DNA of 64,000 bases from Rudaea sp047601565. GTDB taxonomy: Bacteria; Pseudomonadota; Gammaproteobacteria; Xanthomonadales; Rhodanobacteraceae. The stretch lies in the NCBI RefSeq assembly GCF_047601565.1, contig NZ_JASGIY010000001.1, positions 1,922,001 to 1,986,000 on the forward strand, in the 5' to 3' direction. Of this stretch, positions 26,385 through 34,907 are shown piece by piece. The translations under genes and the position numbers were made by a program. The number at the start of each line of letters is the position of its first letter. Positions within the stretch are counted from its first letter, which is position 1. The notes under the pieces are model-generated. The model was not told the DNA's origin. It made no database searches and saw nothing but the letters and a program-made list of their open reading frames with translations.

Positions 26385-26822
26385 ATGAGAAACAACTCCC
26401 CTGTTCCACACATGCTGGACACTCTCATTTGTCAGTCGTTGGCGGCCCACGCGCCTGATGATTCGTACTATGAAGGCGTTCGGCGCCGAGTCGAGTCGGC
26501 GTTCGACGCCGTTCGACGGTTTTATCATTCCGCAAGCAGCGCAACCTGCCGGAACATCGTCGAATCGGGGGCCGCGATCGCGTATTTACCCGATAATATC
26601 GACCGAATAGCAATCAATATTATGCACTCGGATGAAAATTATCGGACCTCACATTTTTTACAGTGGACGGAGCAAGAGGGATGGTGTAGCCCGAACAGGC
26701 AGCCTTTAACCGACGCGAGCCATGCGGAATTGGTGCGAGAAGTGCCATACGAATGCGGCTTGTGTACGTTGGCGTTGATGACGCTACAGCCGCTCAACGG
26801 GCAAAGCAGGGTAGGTCGATGA
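26385..26822 (+). CDS. Hypothetical protein, unrecognised
   Basis: The 145-residue frame starts at ATG 26385, divergent from the luxR fragment 24 bases away, and ends overlapping the alpA start (ATGA-type overlap). The first half is helical (MLDTLICQSLAAHAPDDSYY, RRRVESAFDAVRRFYHS). The rest has scattered Cys and Trp residues and no known motif. Base composition is lower in GC than the core genes. Its position beside a luxR remnant might suggest a former quorum-controlled target, but that is speculation. The C-terminal part may be shortened. Confidence 0.4.
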   Translation: MRNNSPVPHMLDTLICQSLAAHAPDDSYYEGVRRRVESAFDAVRRFYHSASSATCRNIVESGAAIAYLPDNIDRIAINIMHSDENYRTSHFLQWTEQEGWCSPNRQPLTDASHAELVREVPYECGLCTLALMTLQPLNGQSRVGR

Positions 26823-27043
26823 GCGAGGCGATTCCGTCGATTCGAATACTTCGCTTGCCGGCGGTCAAGGAAAAGACCGGGTTGAGCCGCAGCCAGATCT
26901 ACCGCTTGATGGCGAACAATGACTTTCCAAGTCAAGTCGATCTGAGCGATCGGGTGGTTGGGTGGATTGAAGGAGAAATTGAGCTGTGGCTCAGGGAGCG
27001 AAAACGCCGCACAAGAGGTGAGGATTTTAACGCCCCCAAATGA
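26819..27043 (+). CDS. alpA: AlpA-family excision/transcription regulator
   Basis: The 74-residue protein has a MerR-like winged helix: LRLPAVKEKTGLSRSQIYRL, MANNDFPSQVDLSDRVVGWI and EGEIELWLRERK. This is the standard layout of AlpA/phage regulatory proteins that control the integrase or excision of P4-like islands. It is intact and lies near the right end of the island. Since the integrase is truncated, any role in excision has probably lost its partner. Confidence 0.85.
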   Translation: MSEAIPSIRILRLPAVKEKTGLSRSQIYRLMANNDFPSQVDLSDRVVGWIEGEIELWLRERKRRTRGEDFNAPK

Positions 27044-27392
27044 AAGCGGCCGTCATCGCCGGCTTGAGGCGACCCGATATCCCAATTTCGCCGCGACAAA
27101 CTTCAACGCATTCCGCTCGAGCGCCTGACAGAAGCGCTCGCAACTATGGTTGGTCGTCTGCTTCGGTCACGGCGGCAATTGCATCTACTTCCCAAAGTAT
27201 TCCAGCGGCCATCGTCGACGGACAGTTCATGGAAGGCCATTTATCGGCGAGAATACCGAAGCGATCCTTTCGGATTCTTTGCAGGGCGAACCTGCGCGGT
27301 CCGAGTACCGCCGCGAAAAGCGGGTATCAGAGCGGGTATCGTGGGCATGTATCAGACGAGTTATTGTTGCAAAACAATAGGTTAGGTGCGAT
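27044..27392. other. Right end of the island; no intact gene
   Basis: No convincing frame is present. Two overlapping frames hint at a degenerate helix-turn-helix relic (CIYFPK after an apparent shift), too weak to call. The copy of the left-end repeat lies at 27311-27341. An AGGTGCG ribosome site just before 27393 now serves trpG. Confidence 0.5.
27311..27341 (+). repeat. Right-end island repeat (probable integrase arm-type sites)
   Basis: This near-copy of 18982-19012 contains CCGCGAAAAGCGGGTATC followed by AGAGCGGGTATCG. Its direct orientation relative to the left copy supports a paired role at the island ends. Confidence 0.65.
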
Positions 27393-27986
27393 TTGATCCT
27401 GATGATCGACAACTACGACAGCTTCACCTACAACCTCGTGCAGTATCTCGGCGAGCTCGGCGAGGACGTGCGCGTGGTGCGCAACGATGAGCTGACGGTG
27501 GCGCAGATCGCGAAGCTGGCGCCGGAGAAGATCGTCATCTCGCCGGGGCCGTGCACGCCGAACGAGGCAGGCGTGTCGCTCGAGGTGATCGAAAAGCTCG
27601 GCGGCCGGGTGCCGATCCTCGGCGTGTGCCTGGGCCATCAGGCGATCGGGCAGGCGTTCGGCGGCAAGGTGGTGCGCGCACGCACGATCATGCACGGCAA
27701 GACCTCGCCAATCCATCACAAGAATATCGGCGTATTCGCCGGCCTGCCGAATCCGTTCGAGGCGACGCGGTATCATTCTCTCATTGTGGAAAAGGATACT
27801 TTGCCGGCCTGCCTCGAAGTCACCGCGTGGACGCGGCATGCGGACGGCAGCGTCGACGAGATCATGGGCCTGCGCCACCGGGCGCTGCCGATCGAGGGCG
27901 TGCAATTCCATCCCGAGTCGATCATGACCCAGCATGGGCACGACCAGTTGCGCAATTTCCTGCGCGCGCCGAAGCAGGCGGCGTGA
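27393..27986 (+). CDS. trpG: Anthranilate synthase component II (glutamine amidotransferase)
   Basis: The 197-residue class I amidotransferase supplies ammonia to TrpE. It has the oxyanion strand VISPGPCTPNEAG, nucleophile Cys in ILGVCLGHQAIGQAFGG and the His-Glu pair in VQFHPESIMT. The first codon is now TTG, because the island's right end replaced the native upstream base. The native ATG remains stranded at 18854-18856. AGGTGCG six bases upstream comes from island DNA. ATG at codon 4 is an alternative start. trpD follows after two bases, so trpG-trpD-trpC remains an operon, but its link to the native promoter or to trpE transcription has been broken by the insertion. Confidence 0.95.
   Translation: MILMIDNYDSFTYNLVQYLGELGEDVRVVRNDELTVAQIAKLAPEKIVISPGPCTPNEAGVSLEVIEKLGGRVPILGVCLGHQAIGQAFGGKVVRARTIMHGKTSPIHHKNIGVFAGLPNPFEATRYHSLIVEKDTLPACLEVTAWTRHADGSVDEIMGLRHRALPIEGVQFHPESIMTQHGHDQLRNFLRAPKQAA
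27394..27415 (+). other. Right attachment site (attR) inside the trpG start
   Basis: This 22-bp direct repeat is identical to 18855-18876. Here it continues into intact trpG (IDNYDSFTYN). The base before it is T rather than A, so the gene starts with TTG. Confidence 0.85.
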
Positions 27987-27988
27987 CG

Positions 27989-29029
27989 ATGTCGATCACT
28001 CCGCAACAGGCGCTGCAGCGCACGATCGAGCACCGCGAGATCTTCCACGACGAAATGGTCGACCTGATGGGCCAGATCATGCGCGGCGAGGTGTCGTCGA
28101 CGATGATGGCCGCGATCCTCGCTGGCCTGCGCGTGAAGAAGGAAACCGTCGGCGAGATCGCCGCCGCCGCGCGCGTGATGCGCGAGATGGCGGCGAAGGT
28201 GCCGCTGGCCGGCGGGAACACGCATCTGGTCGATATCGTCGGCACCGGCGGCGACGGCTCGAATACGTTCAACATTTCGACCGCGTCGATGTTCGTCGTC
28301 GCCGCGGCCGGCGCGCGCGTGGCCAAGCACGGCAACCGCAGCGCCTCGTCGAAGTCGGGCAGCGCCGACGTGCTCGAGGCGTTCGGCGCGGCGATCGATC
28401 TCGCGCCGGCGCAGGTCGCCGCGTGCCTCGACGAAACCGGCATCGGCTTCATGTACGCGCCGAACCACCACCCGGCGATGAAGAACGTCGGCGCGGTGCG
28501 CAAGGAAATGGGTGTGCGCACGCTGTTCAACATCCTCGGTCCGCTGACCAATCCCGCGGACGCTTCGCACATTCTCATGGGCGTATTCCATCCGGACCTC
28601 GTCGGCATCCAGGTGCGCGTGCTGCAGCGGCTCGGCGCGGGCAATGCGCTCGTGGTGTGGGGCCGCGACGGCATGGACGAAATTTCGCTTGCGGGCCCGA
28701 CCCTCGTCGGGGAGCTGCGCGATGGACGCGTCGACGAATACGAAATCGAACCGGCGCAGTTCGGCTTCACCGCGGTCGATTCCGCCGTGCTGCGCGTGGA
28801 CAATCCCGAGCAGTCGAAGGCGCGCGTGCTCGAGGCGCTGGAAAACCGCGCCGGCGCGGCGCGCGATATCGTCGCGCTCAATGCCGGCGCGGCCTTGTAT
28901 GCCTCCGGCGCGGCGGCGTCGATCGCCGCCGGTGTCGATGCGGCGAAGGCCGCGCTCGAAAGCGGCGCCGCGCGCGCGAAGCTCGACCAGTTCGTCGCGG
29001 TGACGCGGCGGCTCAAGGAAACCTCGTGA
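27989..29029 (+). CDS. trpD: Anthranilate phosphoribosyltransferase
   Basis: The 346-residue enzyme transfers phosphoribose from PRPP to anthranilate, the second step of tryptophan synthesis. Visible are the PRPP-binding DIVGTGGDGSNTFNIST, AKHGNRSASSKSGSADVLEA, the anthranilate-site GIGFMYAPNHHPAMKNV and RTLFNILGPLTNPA. The ATG at 27989 directly follows the trpG stop. Its own stop overlaps the GTG of the next gene (GTGA), indicating coupled translation. Confidence 0.96.
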   Translation: MSITPQQALQRTIEHREIFHDEMVDLMGQIMRGEVSSTMMAAILAGLRVKKETVGEIAAAARVMREMAAKVPLAGGNTHLVDIVGTGGDGSNTFNISTASMFVVAAAGARVAKHGNRSASSKSGSADVLEAFGAAIDLAPAQVAACLDETGIGFMYAPNHHPAMKNVGAVRKEMGVRTLFNILGPLTNPADASHILMGVFHPDLVGIQVRVLQRLGAGNALVVWGRDGMDEISLAGPTLVGELRDGRVDEYEIEPAQFGFTAVDSAVLRVDNPEQSKARVLEALENRAGAARDIVALNAGAALYASGAAASIAAGVDAAKAALESGAARAKLDQFVAVTRRLKETS

Positions 29030-29367
29030 GCGCTGCGGGATTCGCGCGCACGCCGAAACCGCCGTACTATGCGGTGATCTTCTCGTCGCGGCGCAATGGC
29101 GAAGGCGAAGCGGATTATGCGGCCGCAGCCGAACGCATGTTCGGGCTCGTGCAGACGCAGCCGGGCTTTCTCGGTGCCGAATCCGCGCGCGATGCCGGCG
29201 GCTTCGGCATCACGGTCGCGTACTTCGACAGCGAGGAAAACATCCGTCTCTGGCGCAACCATGCCGAACACGCAGTGGTGCGCGAGCGCGGCAAGCGCGA
29301 GTGGTACGAGCATTTCGAAGTGCGCGTGGCGAAGGTCGAGCGCGCCTACAACGGTCCGAATTCCTGA
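29026..29367 (+). CDS. Small antibiotic-biosynthesis-monooxygenase-like (ABM) protein in the trp operon
   Basis: The 113-residue ferredoxin-fold protein has a pattern typical of the ABM/DUF superfamily: YYAVIFSSRRNGE, MFGLVQTQPGFLGAESAR, ITVAYFDSEENIRLWRNHAE and REWYEHFEVRVAKVERAY. It starts with GTG in a GTGA overlap with trpD and ends directly before the trpC ATG. A gene of this type sits between trpD and trpC in other Xanthomonadales, as far as I recall. Its role in tryptophan synthesis is unknown. Heme or quinone chemistry is possible for the fold but not shown. Confidence 0.85.
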   Translation: MSAAGFARTPKPPYYAVIFSSRRNGEGEADYAAAAERMFGLVQTQPGFLGAESARDAGGFGITVAYFDSEENIRLWRNHAEHAVVRERGKREWYEHFEVRVAKVERAYNGPNS

Positions 29368-30159
29368 ATGAGCGACATCCTGAAAAAGATCCTCGCGCGC
29401 AAGACCGCGGAAATCCGCGAACGCAGCGGCCATGTGTCGTTGCGCGAGTTGTCCGCGCGCGTCGCCGATGCGCCGCCCGTGCGCGGCTTCGTCGCCGCGC
29501 TCGAAGCGAAGATCGCGGCCGGGCAGCCCGGCGTGATCGCCGAGGTGAAGAAGGCGAGTCCCTCGAAAGGCGTGATGCGTGCGGATTTTCGTCCCGCCGA
29601 GATCGCGCGCAGCTACGAGGCCGGCGGCGCGGCCTGTCTGTCGGTGTTGACCGACGTGGATTTCTTCCAGGGCGCCGACGTCTATTTGCAGCAGGCGCGC
29701 GCGGCGTGCTCGCTGCCCGCATTGCGCAAGGATTTCACGATCGACCCCTATCAGGTCTACGAGGCGCGCGCGCTCGGCGCGGACTGCATTTTGCTGATCG
29801 TCGCCGAGCTCGGCGATGCGGCCCTGCTCGAATTGTCGGCGCTCGCGGAAGAGCTCGACATGGATGTGCTCGTCGAAGTGCACGACGGCGACGAGCTGGA
29901 GCGGGCGCTGGCGACGTCCGCGCGCCTGATCGGCATCAACAATCGCAATCTGCGCACGTTCGAGACGACGCTCGACACCACGCTGGGCCTGCGCGCACGT
30001 GTTCCTGCCGAAAGGCTGCTCGTCACCGAGAGCGGCATCGTCACGCGCGAGGACGTCGCCAGGATGCGCGCCGCGGACGTGCAGGCGTTCCTGGTCGGCG
30101 AGACCTTCATGCGCGCGGAAGATCCCGGTGCAGAGCTCAAGCGTCTGTTCTCGCCGTGA
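29368..30159 (+). CDS. trpC: Indole-3-glycerol-phosphate synthase
   Basis: The 263-residue TIM-barrel enzyme converts carboxyphenylamino-deoxyribulose phosphate to indole glycerol phosphate. Visible motifs are DILKKILARKTAEI, IAEVKKASPSKGVMR (catalytic Lys), LSVLTDVDFFQG, LRKDFTIDPYQVYEARALGA (catalytic Lys), INNRNLRTFE and LVTESGIVTREDV. It is monofunctional, without a fused TrpF. Its stop overlaps the GTG of the HAD phosphatase gene. Confidence 0.96.
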   Translation: MSDILKKILARKTAEIRERSGHVSLRELSARVADAPPVRGFVAALEAKIAAGQPGVIAEVKKASPSKGVMRADFRPAEIARSYEAGGAACLSVLTDVDFFQGADVYLQQARAACSLPALRKDFTIDPYQVYEARALGADCILLIVAELGDAALLELSALAEELDMDVLVEVHDGDELERALATSARLIGINNRNLRTFETTLDTTLGLRARVPAERLLVTESGIVTREDVARMRAADVQAFLVGETFMRAEDPGAELKRLFSP

Positions 30160-30833
30160 TCGAGGCGGCAAGGAATCCCCGTACGCCCATTGTGCTTTTC
30201 GATTTCGACGGCGTGCTGTTCAAGGGCGATGCGTTCACCGCGTTCATGCGCGAGCGCTGCAGTTGCCAATGGTGGCGCGTCGCAATCGCATCGCCGCTGC
30301 TGCTGGCCGCGTCGCCTTTCACCCTGATCCGCAAGACGCGGCGGCACGCGCTTCGCTTTCTCGTCCATCTTGCCTGGTTCGGCACGCCGTTGCCGCGCTA
30401 TCGCCGTCTTGCGCAGGATTTCGGCGCGGCGCTCGCGCGCGACGCGCGGCGTTTCTCGCGGCCCGCACTCGACGCGCTCAACGCGCATCGCCACCGCGGC
30501 GCGCGCGTCATCGTCGTCACCGGCTGCGAGGAAACGCTCGCTCGTGCGGCGCTGGACGGACTCGGCCTGCGCGAGATCGAGCTCGTCGCCTCGCAATTCG
30601 ATGCGGGCCGCTTCGGTCCGCGCATCGCGGTCCATAACGTCGGTTTGCAGAAGGCGCACCAGTTGCGCCTGCGCGGCGTGCGCGCGCCATGGGATGTGGC
30701 CTACGGCGATTCGTTCGCCGATCTCGACATGCTTGCCGCGGCGCGTTCCGCCGTGCTCGTCAATCCGGATCGCGCGCTGCTCGCGAAGCTGTCGGCGCGC
30801 CTGCGCACGCGTCTGTCGATCGTGGAATGGTAA
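30156..30833 (+). CDS. HAD-family phosphatase (phosphoserine-phosphatase-like)
   Basis: The 225-residue protein has HAD motif I IVLFDFDGVLFKGDAFTAFM (nucleophile Asp and DxD), a helical cap region, motif II VIVVTGCEETL, motif III Lys near the C-terminal half and motif IV YGDSFADLDML. This layout is that of subfamily IB phosphatases. The substrate is not evident. The GTG start overlaps the trpC stop (GTGA). The gene is therefore the last of the trp operon, convergent with clp. A GC-rich hairpin in the short gap to clp may stop both. Confidence 0.85.
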   Translation: MIEAARNPRTPIVLFDFDGVLFKGDAFTAFMRERCSCQWWRVAIASPLLLAASPFTLIRKTRRHALRFLVHLAWFGTPLPRYRRLAQDFGAALARDARRFSRPALDALNAHRHRGARVIVVTGCEETLARAALDGLGLREIELVASQFDAGRFGPRIAVHNVGLQKAHQLRLRGVRAPWDVAYGDSFADLDMLAAARSAVLVNPDRALLAKLSARLRTRLSIVEW

Positions 30834-30870
30834 GCCGCCCCGGCCCATACGGGGGCCGTTGCAAAGCCCC

Positions 30871-31581
30871 TCAGTGCGAGTCGAACACCACCATGTTCTT
30901 GCCCGACACCGAGATCATGCCCTGGCTTTCGAGCTGCTTGAGCACGCGCCCGACCATCTCGCGCGAGCAGCCGACGATGCGGCTGATTTCCTGGCGCGAG
31001 ATGCGGATCTGCATGCCCCTCGGATGCGACAGCGCATCGGGCTCGCTGGTCAGGTCGATCAGGGTCTTGGCGACGCGGTTGGTCACGTCCATGAAGGCGA
31101 GGCGGCTGACCTTGCGCGAAGTGTTGAGCACGCGGTTGGTGAGCTGGGTGCCGATCGCGAACAGGAGTTTCGGCAGGTCCTCGCGCAGCGGGCCTGCGGC
31201 GAGTTGGAACAGGCGCTCGTAGCTGATCTCGGCCAGGTCGCACGCCGTGCGCGTGCGTACGGTCACCTCGCGCTGCGGCGTTTCCACGAACAGGCCCATC
31301 TCGCCGATGAACTCGCCGGCGTTGATGTAGGCGAGGATCAGTTCGCGGCCTTCCTCGTCCTCCGAGGAAACGGTCACCGAGCCGTCGACGATGAAGTAGA
31401 GGATGTTCGCGGAATCGCCGGGGCGGATGATGACCGTCTTGCGCGGATAATGGCGCAAATGGCATTCCTCCAGGAACCGGTTCAACGTCGGCTGGTCCAG
31501 AACCAGCGCGTGCGGGGTTTGTACACGCGCCACGGCTTTTTGCAAGGTGTAACGCAAGGGTTGGGGCACGCTTGACCTCAT
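30871..31581 (-). CDS. clp: Crp/Clp-type global transcription regulator
   Basis: The 236-residue protein has an N-terminal cyclic-nucleotide-binding fold (IIRPGDSANILYFIVDGSVT, GEFIGEMGLFVETPQREVTV) and a long dimer helix. A C-terminal winged helix-turn-helix follows (QIRISRQEISRIVGCSREMV, GRVLKQLESQGMI). It is close to Clp of Xanthomonas, which binds DNA at CRP-like sites and is inhibited by c-di-GMP rather than activated by cAMP. Whether that holds here is inference. ATG 31581 is used. A GTG at 31569 with GAGG upstream is an equally good start. It is divergent from speD and convergent with the trp operon, the arrangement known in Xanthomonas relatives. Confidence 0.9.
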   Translation of the reverse strand: MRSSVPQPLRYTLQKAVARVQTPHALVLDQPTLNRFLEECHLRHYPRKTVIIRPGDSANILYFIVDGSVTVSSEDEEGRELILAYINAGEFIGEMGLFVETPQREVTVRTRTACDLAEISYERLFQLAAGPLREDLPKLLFAIGTQLTNRVLNTSRKVSRLAFMDVTNRVAKTLIDLTSEPDALSHPRGMQIRISRQEISRIVGCSREMVGRVLKQLESQGMISVSGKNMVVFDSH

Positions 31582-31852
31582 TCTTCGAGCTGTTCGGAAA
31601 CGGTCGATCGCCCCGTTGCAATCACGGCGATTTCAAGGGAATTCCGGATCGACCCCGCCGGGCATCTTAGACGAAAAAAAGCGACAAGATGTATTGCCGA
31701 AAGAAAATTCTCCGGAAACGACGCGAGGCGATGATGCCATTCGCGGGCGCCCGGCACCCCGGTGTCGGCGGCGAGGTTTCCCCCGTCATCGACTTGGCCC
31801 ATAATCGCCCCCCTTCACCGCATTCGCGGCGCGTTTTTCGAGGATTTCCACC

Positions 31853-32668
31853 ATGGTCAAGCCCATCCCGCGCCTGAAGCTGCAAGGCTTCAACAACCTG
31901 ACCAAGGCGCTGAGCTTCAACATCTACGACATCTGCTATGCGGTGACGGCCGAGCAGCGCGACCGCTACATCGAGTACATCGACGAGGCCTACGATTCGG
32001 ACCGCCTCACGAAAATCCTCACCGACGTGGCCGACATCATCGGCGCGAACATCCTCAACATCGCGCGCCAGGACTACGACCCGCAGGGCGCCTCGGTCAC
32101 GATCCTGATTTCCGAGCAGCCGATCATCGACAAGCGCGACGCCGGGCGCGAGCTGATCTCCGACGCGGTCCACGAGCACCACGACGCCAGCGCCGTCGCG
32201 CATCTCGACAAGAGCCACATCACGGTGCACACCTACCCGGAGACGCACCCGCACAACGGCATCGCGACCTTCCGCGCCGACATCGACGTGGCCACCTGCG
32301 GCGTCATTTCGCCGCTGAAGGCGCTGAACTACCTGATCGACAGCTTCGAGTCGGACATCGTGACGATGGACTACCGCGTGCGCGGCTTCACCCGCGACGT
32401 GAAGGGCAAGAAGCACTACATCGACCACCGCATCAACTCGATCCAGGAATACCTGGCCAAGCACATTCGCAACAAGTACGAGATGTTCGACGTCAACGTC
32501 TACCAGGAAAACATCTTCCATACGAAGATGCATGTGAAGGAGTTCGATCTCGAGACCTATCTGTTCGAGGCGCACGCCAAGGACCTGTCGTTCAAGGAAC
32601 GGCTGCGCATCGAGTCGCTGCTCAAGCGCGAGATCGAGGAGTTGTTCCACGGGCGTAATCTGACCTAG
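31853..32668 (+). CDS. speD: S-adenosylmethionine decarboxylase proenzyme
   Basis: The 271-residue proenzyme of the E. coli type produces decarboxylated S-adenosylmethionine for spermidine synthesis. It self-cleaves before the Ser of LDKSHITVHTYPETHPHNG to create the pyruvoyl cofactor. Other conserved blocks are FNIYDICYAVT, DCRVRGFTRD-like YRVRGFTRDVKGKKHYIDHR and NVYQENIFHTKMH. Length fits the family. It is a single gene followed by a GTGCCT/AGGCAC hairpin with a T-rich tail. Confidence 0.95.
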   Translation: MVKPIPRLKLQGFNNLTKALSFNIYDICYAVTAEQRDRYIEYIDEAYDSDRLTKILTDVADIIGANILNIARQDYDPQGASVTILISEQPIIDKRDAGRELISDAVHEHHDASAVAHLDKSHITVHTYPETHPHNGIATFRADIDVATCGVISPLKALNYLIDSFESDIVTMDYRVRGFTRDVKGKKHYIDHRINSIQEYLAKHIRNKYEMFDVNVYQENIFHTKMHVKEFDLETYLFEAHAKDLSFKERLRIESLLKREIEELFHGRNLT

Positions 32669-32683
32669 GTCGCCGTTGTCGCG

Positions 32684-32708
32684 GTGCCTGCTGGCGTAGG
32701 CACGATTT
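32684..32708 (+). terminator. Probable terminator of speD
   Basis: A GTGCCT ... AGGCAC stem with an 8-base loop is followed by GATTTTCTTG, just after the speD stop codon. Confidence 0.5.
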
Positions 32709-32709
32709 T

Positions 32710-33145
32710 CTTGTGCTTTTTCGCTTGTCATTCCCGCGCAGACGGGAATCCGGTTTTTGCTCTGACTTTTTGATCTTTTTGTCGCCGGCCCTTCGCCTTT
32801 CCGTTCGCGTCCAGCGCGCGGGTCACTTTGCACAAAGAAAAGTAACCAAAAGAAACGTATCCCGGATGCTGCGCCCTCCGTGCTTCGCGGTACGGGTGCG
32901 CGAGGGCATGCCCGGGGTTCGCTCGGTGGACATCCCTGTCCATTCGCGAACTCGCGCACCTTCTGCGCGCAATCCCGCGGCCAATTCCGTCATGCCCTCG
33001 TCGTGGCAAACAGGGGCCCGAACATCCAAGGTCGGATCAAAGGCCAAGCCGGGGACCGCCGTCGCACCTGCGCTTACCTTTGGCCTATGTGCGGGGTGTG
33101 CGCGCCGAATAGACTGGCAAATTGCATTGCGCCCGGAGGTCTTCC
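32710..33145. repeat. Intergenic stretch with probable dispersed repeats; no gene
   Basis: It contains CATTCCCGCGCAGACGGGAA (a small palindromic unit) and CACAAAGAAAAGTAACCAAA, a sequence type often found repeated between genes in Xanthomonadales genomes, as far as I recall. Frames across the stretch are inconsistent and no protein is recognisable. A copy count in the genome would settle whether it is a repeat family. Confidence 0.45.
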
Positions 33146-34293
33146 ATGAAACGCACTTTGGTCTGGCTGGCCTGCGCCGGCTTCATCGCCGCCTGCTCGC
33201 AATCGGCCCCGCCTCCCGCGGAAAAGGCCCCTGCGGCTGCTCCGGTCGCTGCCGCGCCGACCCCGCCGCCTGCGCCTGCGCTGACGTCCGGCGTGACGAA
33301 GGAGAACATGGATACGTCCGCGCGGCCGCAGGATGATTTCTATCGCTACGTCAACGGGCACTGGCTCGATGCCGCGCAGATTCCGGACGACATGCCGAGG
33401 ACGGGCGCCTTCATCAAGCTCGACGACGATGCCAAGACGAACATCCGCGCGATCATCGAGGATGCGGCGTCGAAGCCCGATCCGGCGAACAAGGACAAGC
33501 AGAAGATCGCCGACCTCTACGCGAGCTTCATGGACGAGGCGGCGCTCGAAACTGCGGGCCTCAAGCCGCTCGACGCCGAATTCGCACGCATCGACGCGCT
33601 CAAGGACAAGAAGGAAATCCCCGCGCTCGTCGCGCATTTCCTCATGATCGGCGTCACCTCTCCGTTCGGCGGCTTCGTCCACCAGGACAACAAGGACTCG
33701 ACCAAGTACGTCATCGACCTGCAGCAGGACGGCCTCGGCCTGCTCGACCGCGACTACTATCTCGAGAACGACGCCAAGCTCAAGCAGATCCGCGAGGCCT
33801 ACGCCAAGTTCATCGAAAAAATGCTGACGATGTCCGGCGACAAGGCCGCGGCGGCCAACGCCAAGGCGATGCTCGCGTTCGAAACCGAATTGGCGCGCGT
33901 GCAGTGGACCAAGGTGCAGCTGCGCGATCCGATCAAGGGCTACAACAGGGAGTCGTTCGCCGACCTCGCCAAGCTCGCGCCGGGCTACGACTGGAAGAGC
34001 TTCCTCGTCGCTGCCGGCATCGAGGGCAAGACCGACTACGTCATCGTCGGCCAGCCGAGCTACCTCGCCTGCATGGACAAGCTCCTCGTGAAGATGCCGC
34101 TGGCGACGCTGAAGACGTATTTCCGCTGGCAGCTGCTGCGCAACTACGCCAGGTACCTCAACAAGGATTTCGTCGACGCGCGCTTCGCCTTCTATGGTGC
34201 CTAACTGCGCGGCGTGCCGGTCGACCAGCCGCGCTGGAAGCGTGGCGTCGCGCTGACCGAAGGCATCATCGGCGAAGCGGTCGGCACGCTCTA
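33146..34293 (+). pseudogene. M13-family (neprilysin-like) metallopeptidase lipoprotein, nonsense-mutated and truncated
   Basis: A lipoprotein signal (VWLACAGFIAACSQ) and about 350 residues of the N-terminal M13 domain are intact: RPQDDFYRYVNGHWLDAAQI, DLQQDGLGLLDRDYYL, TKVQLRDPIKGYN and FFYRWQLL-like YFRWQLLRNYARYLN. A TAA at 34202 interrupts the frame. Family sequence continues beyond it (LRGVPVDQPRWKRGVALTEG, IGEAVGTL) until a second stop at 34293. The C-terminal catalytic half with HExxH and ExxxD, normally another 300 residues, is absent. Both a nonsense mutation and a large 3' deletion are needed, so this is a dead gene. ATG 33146 has GGAGG upstream. Confidence 0.88.
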
Positions 34294-34383
34294 GCGGCCC
34301 AGTCGGCGGCGAGTGAAGATGTGCATGGCGGGCGGGATGCGAAGCGAGTCGAGGCTCGTCATCGTATCCCGCCGTTTCCCGTT

Positions 34384-34858
34384 TCAATAGTGTTTGGTAT
34401 CGGGGTCGTAGACGGTGGCCTGGCGGGCAATCATCGTCCACGCGTCGTCGGCGTATTGCCAGAACGTTGGTGCTGCGGCGATGGATCGTCTTGCCTTTTT
34501 CCGGCCCGAAGTCGGGCACCACGGTTTCGTCGGACATGGTCACGGCGACGTTGCCGTAGAACTCGATCCTCTCCAGCCGCGATTGGTATCCCCCTTCGTA
34601 GTCGAGCAGGCCGCGCCTGATCGCGCCGAACACTTCGTTGCGGGTCAGCACGCGGTTGCCGGGACTGTTGACGAGCAGTTTCGGCGACCAGAGCTTTTCG
34701 AGCGCGGCGATGTCGTGCGCGTTGATGGCCTTGCCGACCGCCGCGCCGGCGATGGCCAACTTCTTCTTCGCTTCGGCATCCAGCTCCTGGGCATGTGCGT
34801 TGCCCAGGCAGGCCAGCGCGAATGTGACGGCGAGCAACGACGATTTCATCTTCAGCAT
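34384..34858 (-). pseudogene. DUF4440/NTF2-like secreted protein with a frameshift
   Basis: A signal peptide (SLLAVTFALACLGNAHA) and an NTF2-like fold are present (INAHDIAALEKLWSPKLLVN, VAVTMSDETVVPDFGPEKGK, TIHRRSTN). After STN the frame is wrong. The expected ending FWQYADDAWTMIARQATVYD continues in another frame to a TGA at 34384. The lesion is close to 34440-34450, possibly one extra G. The long continuation of the first frame to 33074 is antisense to the M13 gene and meaningless. It is the last gene of the di-heme cytochrome operon. A sequencing error is possible. Confidence 0.7.
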
Positions 34859-34907
34859 GGCGTTTCTCCGGTAGTGGAACGGTATGCGGCGCGGGACGCG
34901 GCGCCGG

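Larger units (their letters stand above)
18855..27415. mobile_element. Decayed integrative island inserted in the 5' end of trpG
   Basis: An exact 22-bp direct repeat (18855-18876 and 27394-27415), beginning TGATCCTGATGATCG, bounds about 8.5 kb. The right copy is codons 1-8 of trpG; the left copy is a stranded duplicate of the same codons followed by a stop (AAC TAG). Inside are a truncated P4-type integrase next to the left end, an AlpA-type regulator near the right end, and ICE-type fragments (radC, trbI, methyltransferase, conserved hypotheticals). It also holds gene fragments on both strands, a lasso-peptide A-B pair and secreted proteins. The trp gene order outside is that of relatives, so the insertion is well supported. 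The loss of most transfer and integrase functions means it is probably immobile. Confidence 0.85.

Noticed and set aside
27060..27260. Mor-like helix-turn-helix relic at the island's right end
   Set aside because: A short CIYFPK-like motif appears only after assuming a frameshift. The evidence is too weak to call.
33074..34858. 594-residue minus-strand gene
   Set aside because: Only the first 120 or so residues are NTF2-like. The rest is antisense to the M13 peptidase, reached through a frameshift.
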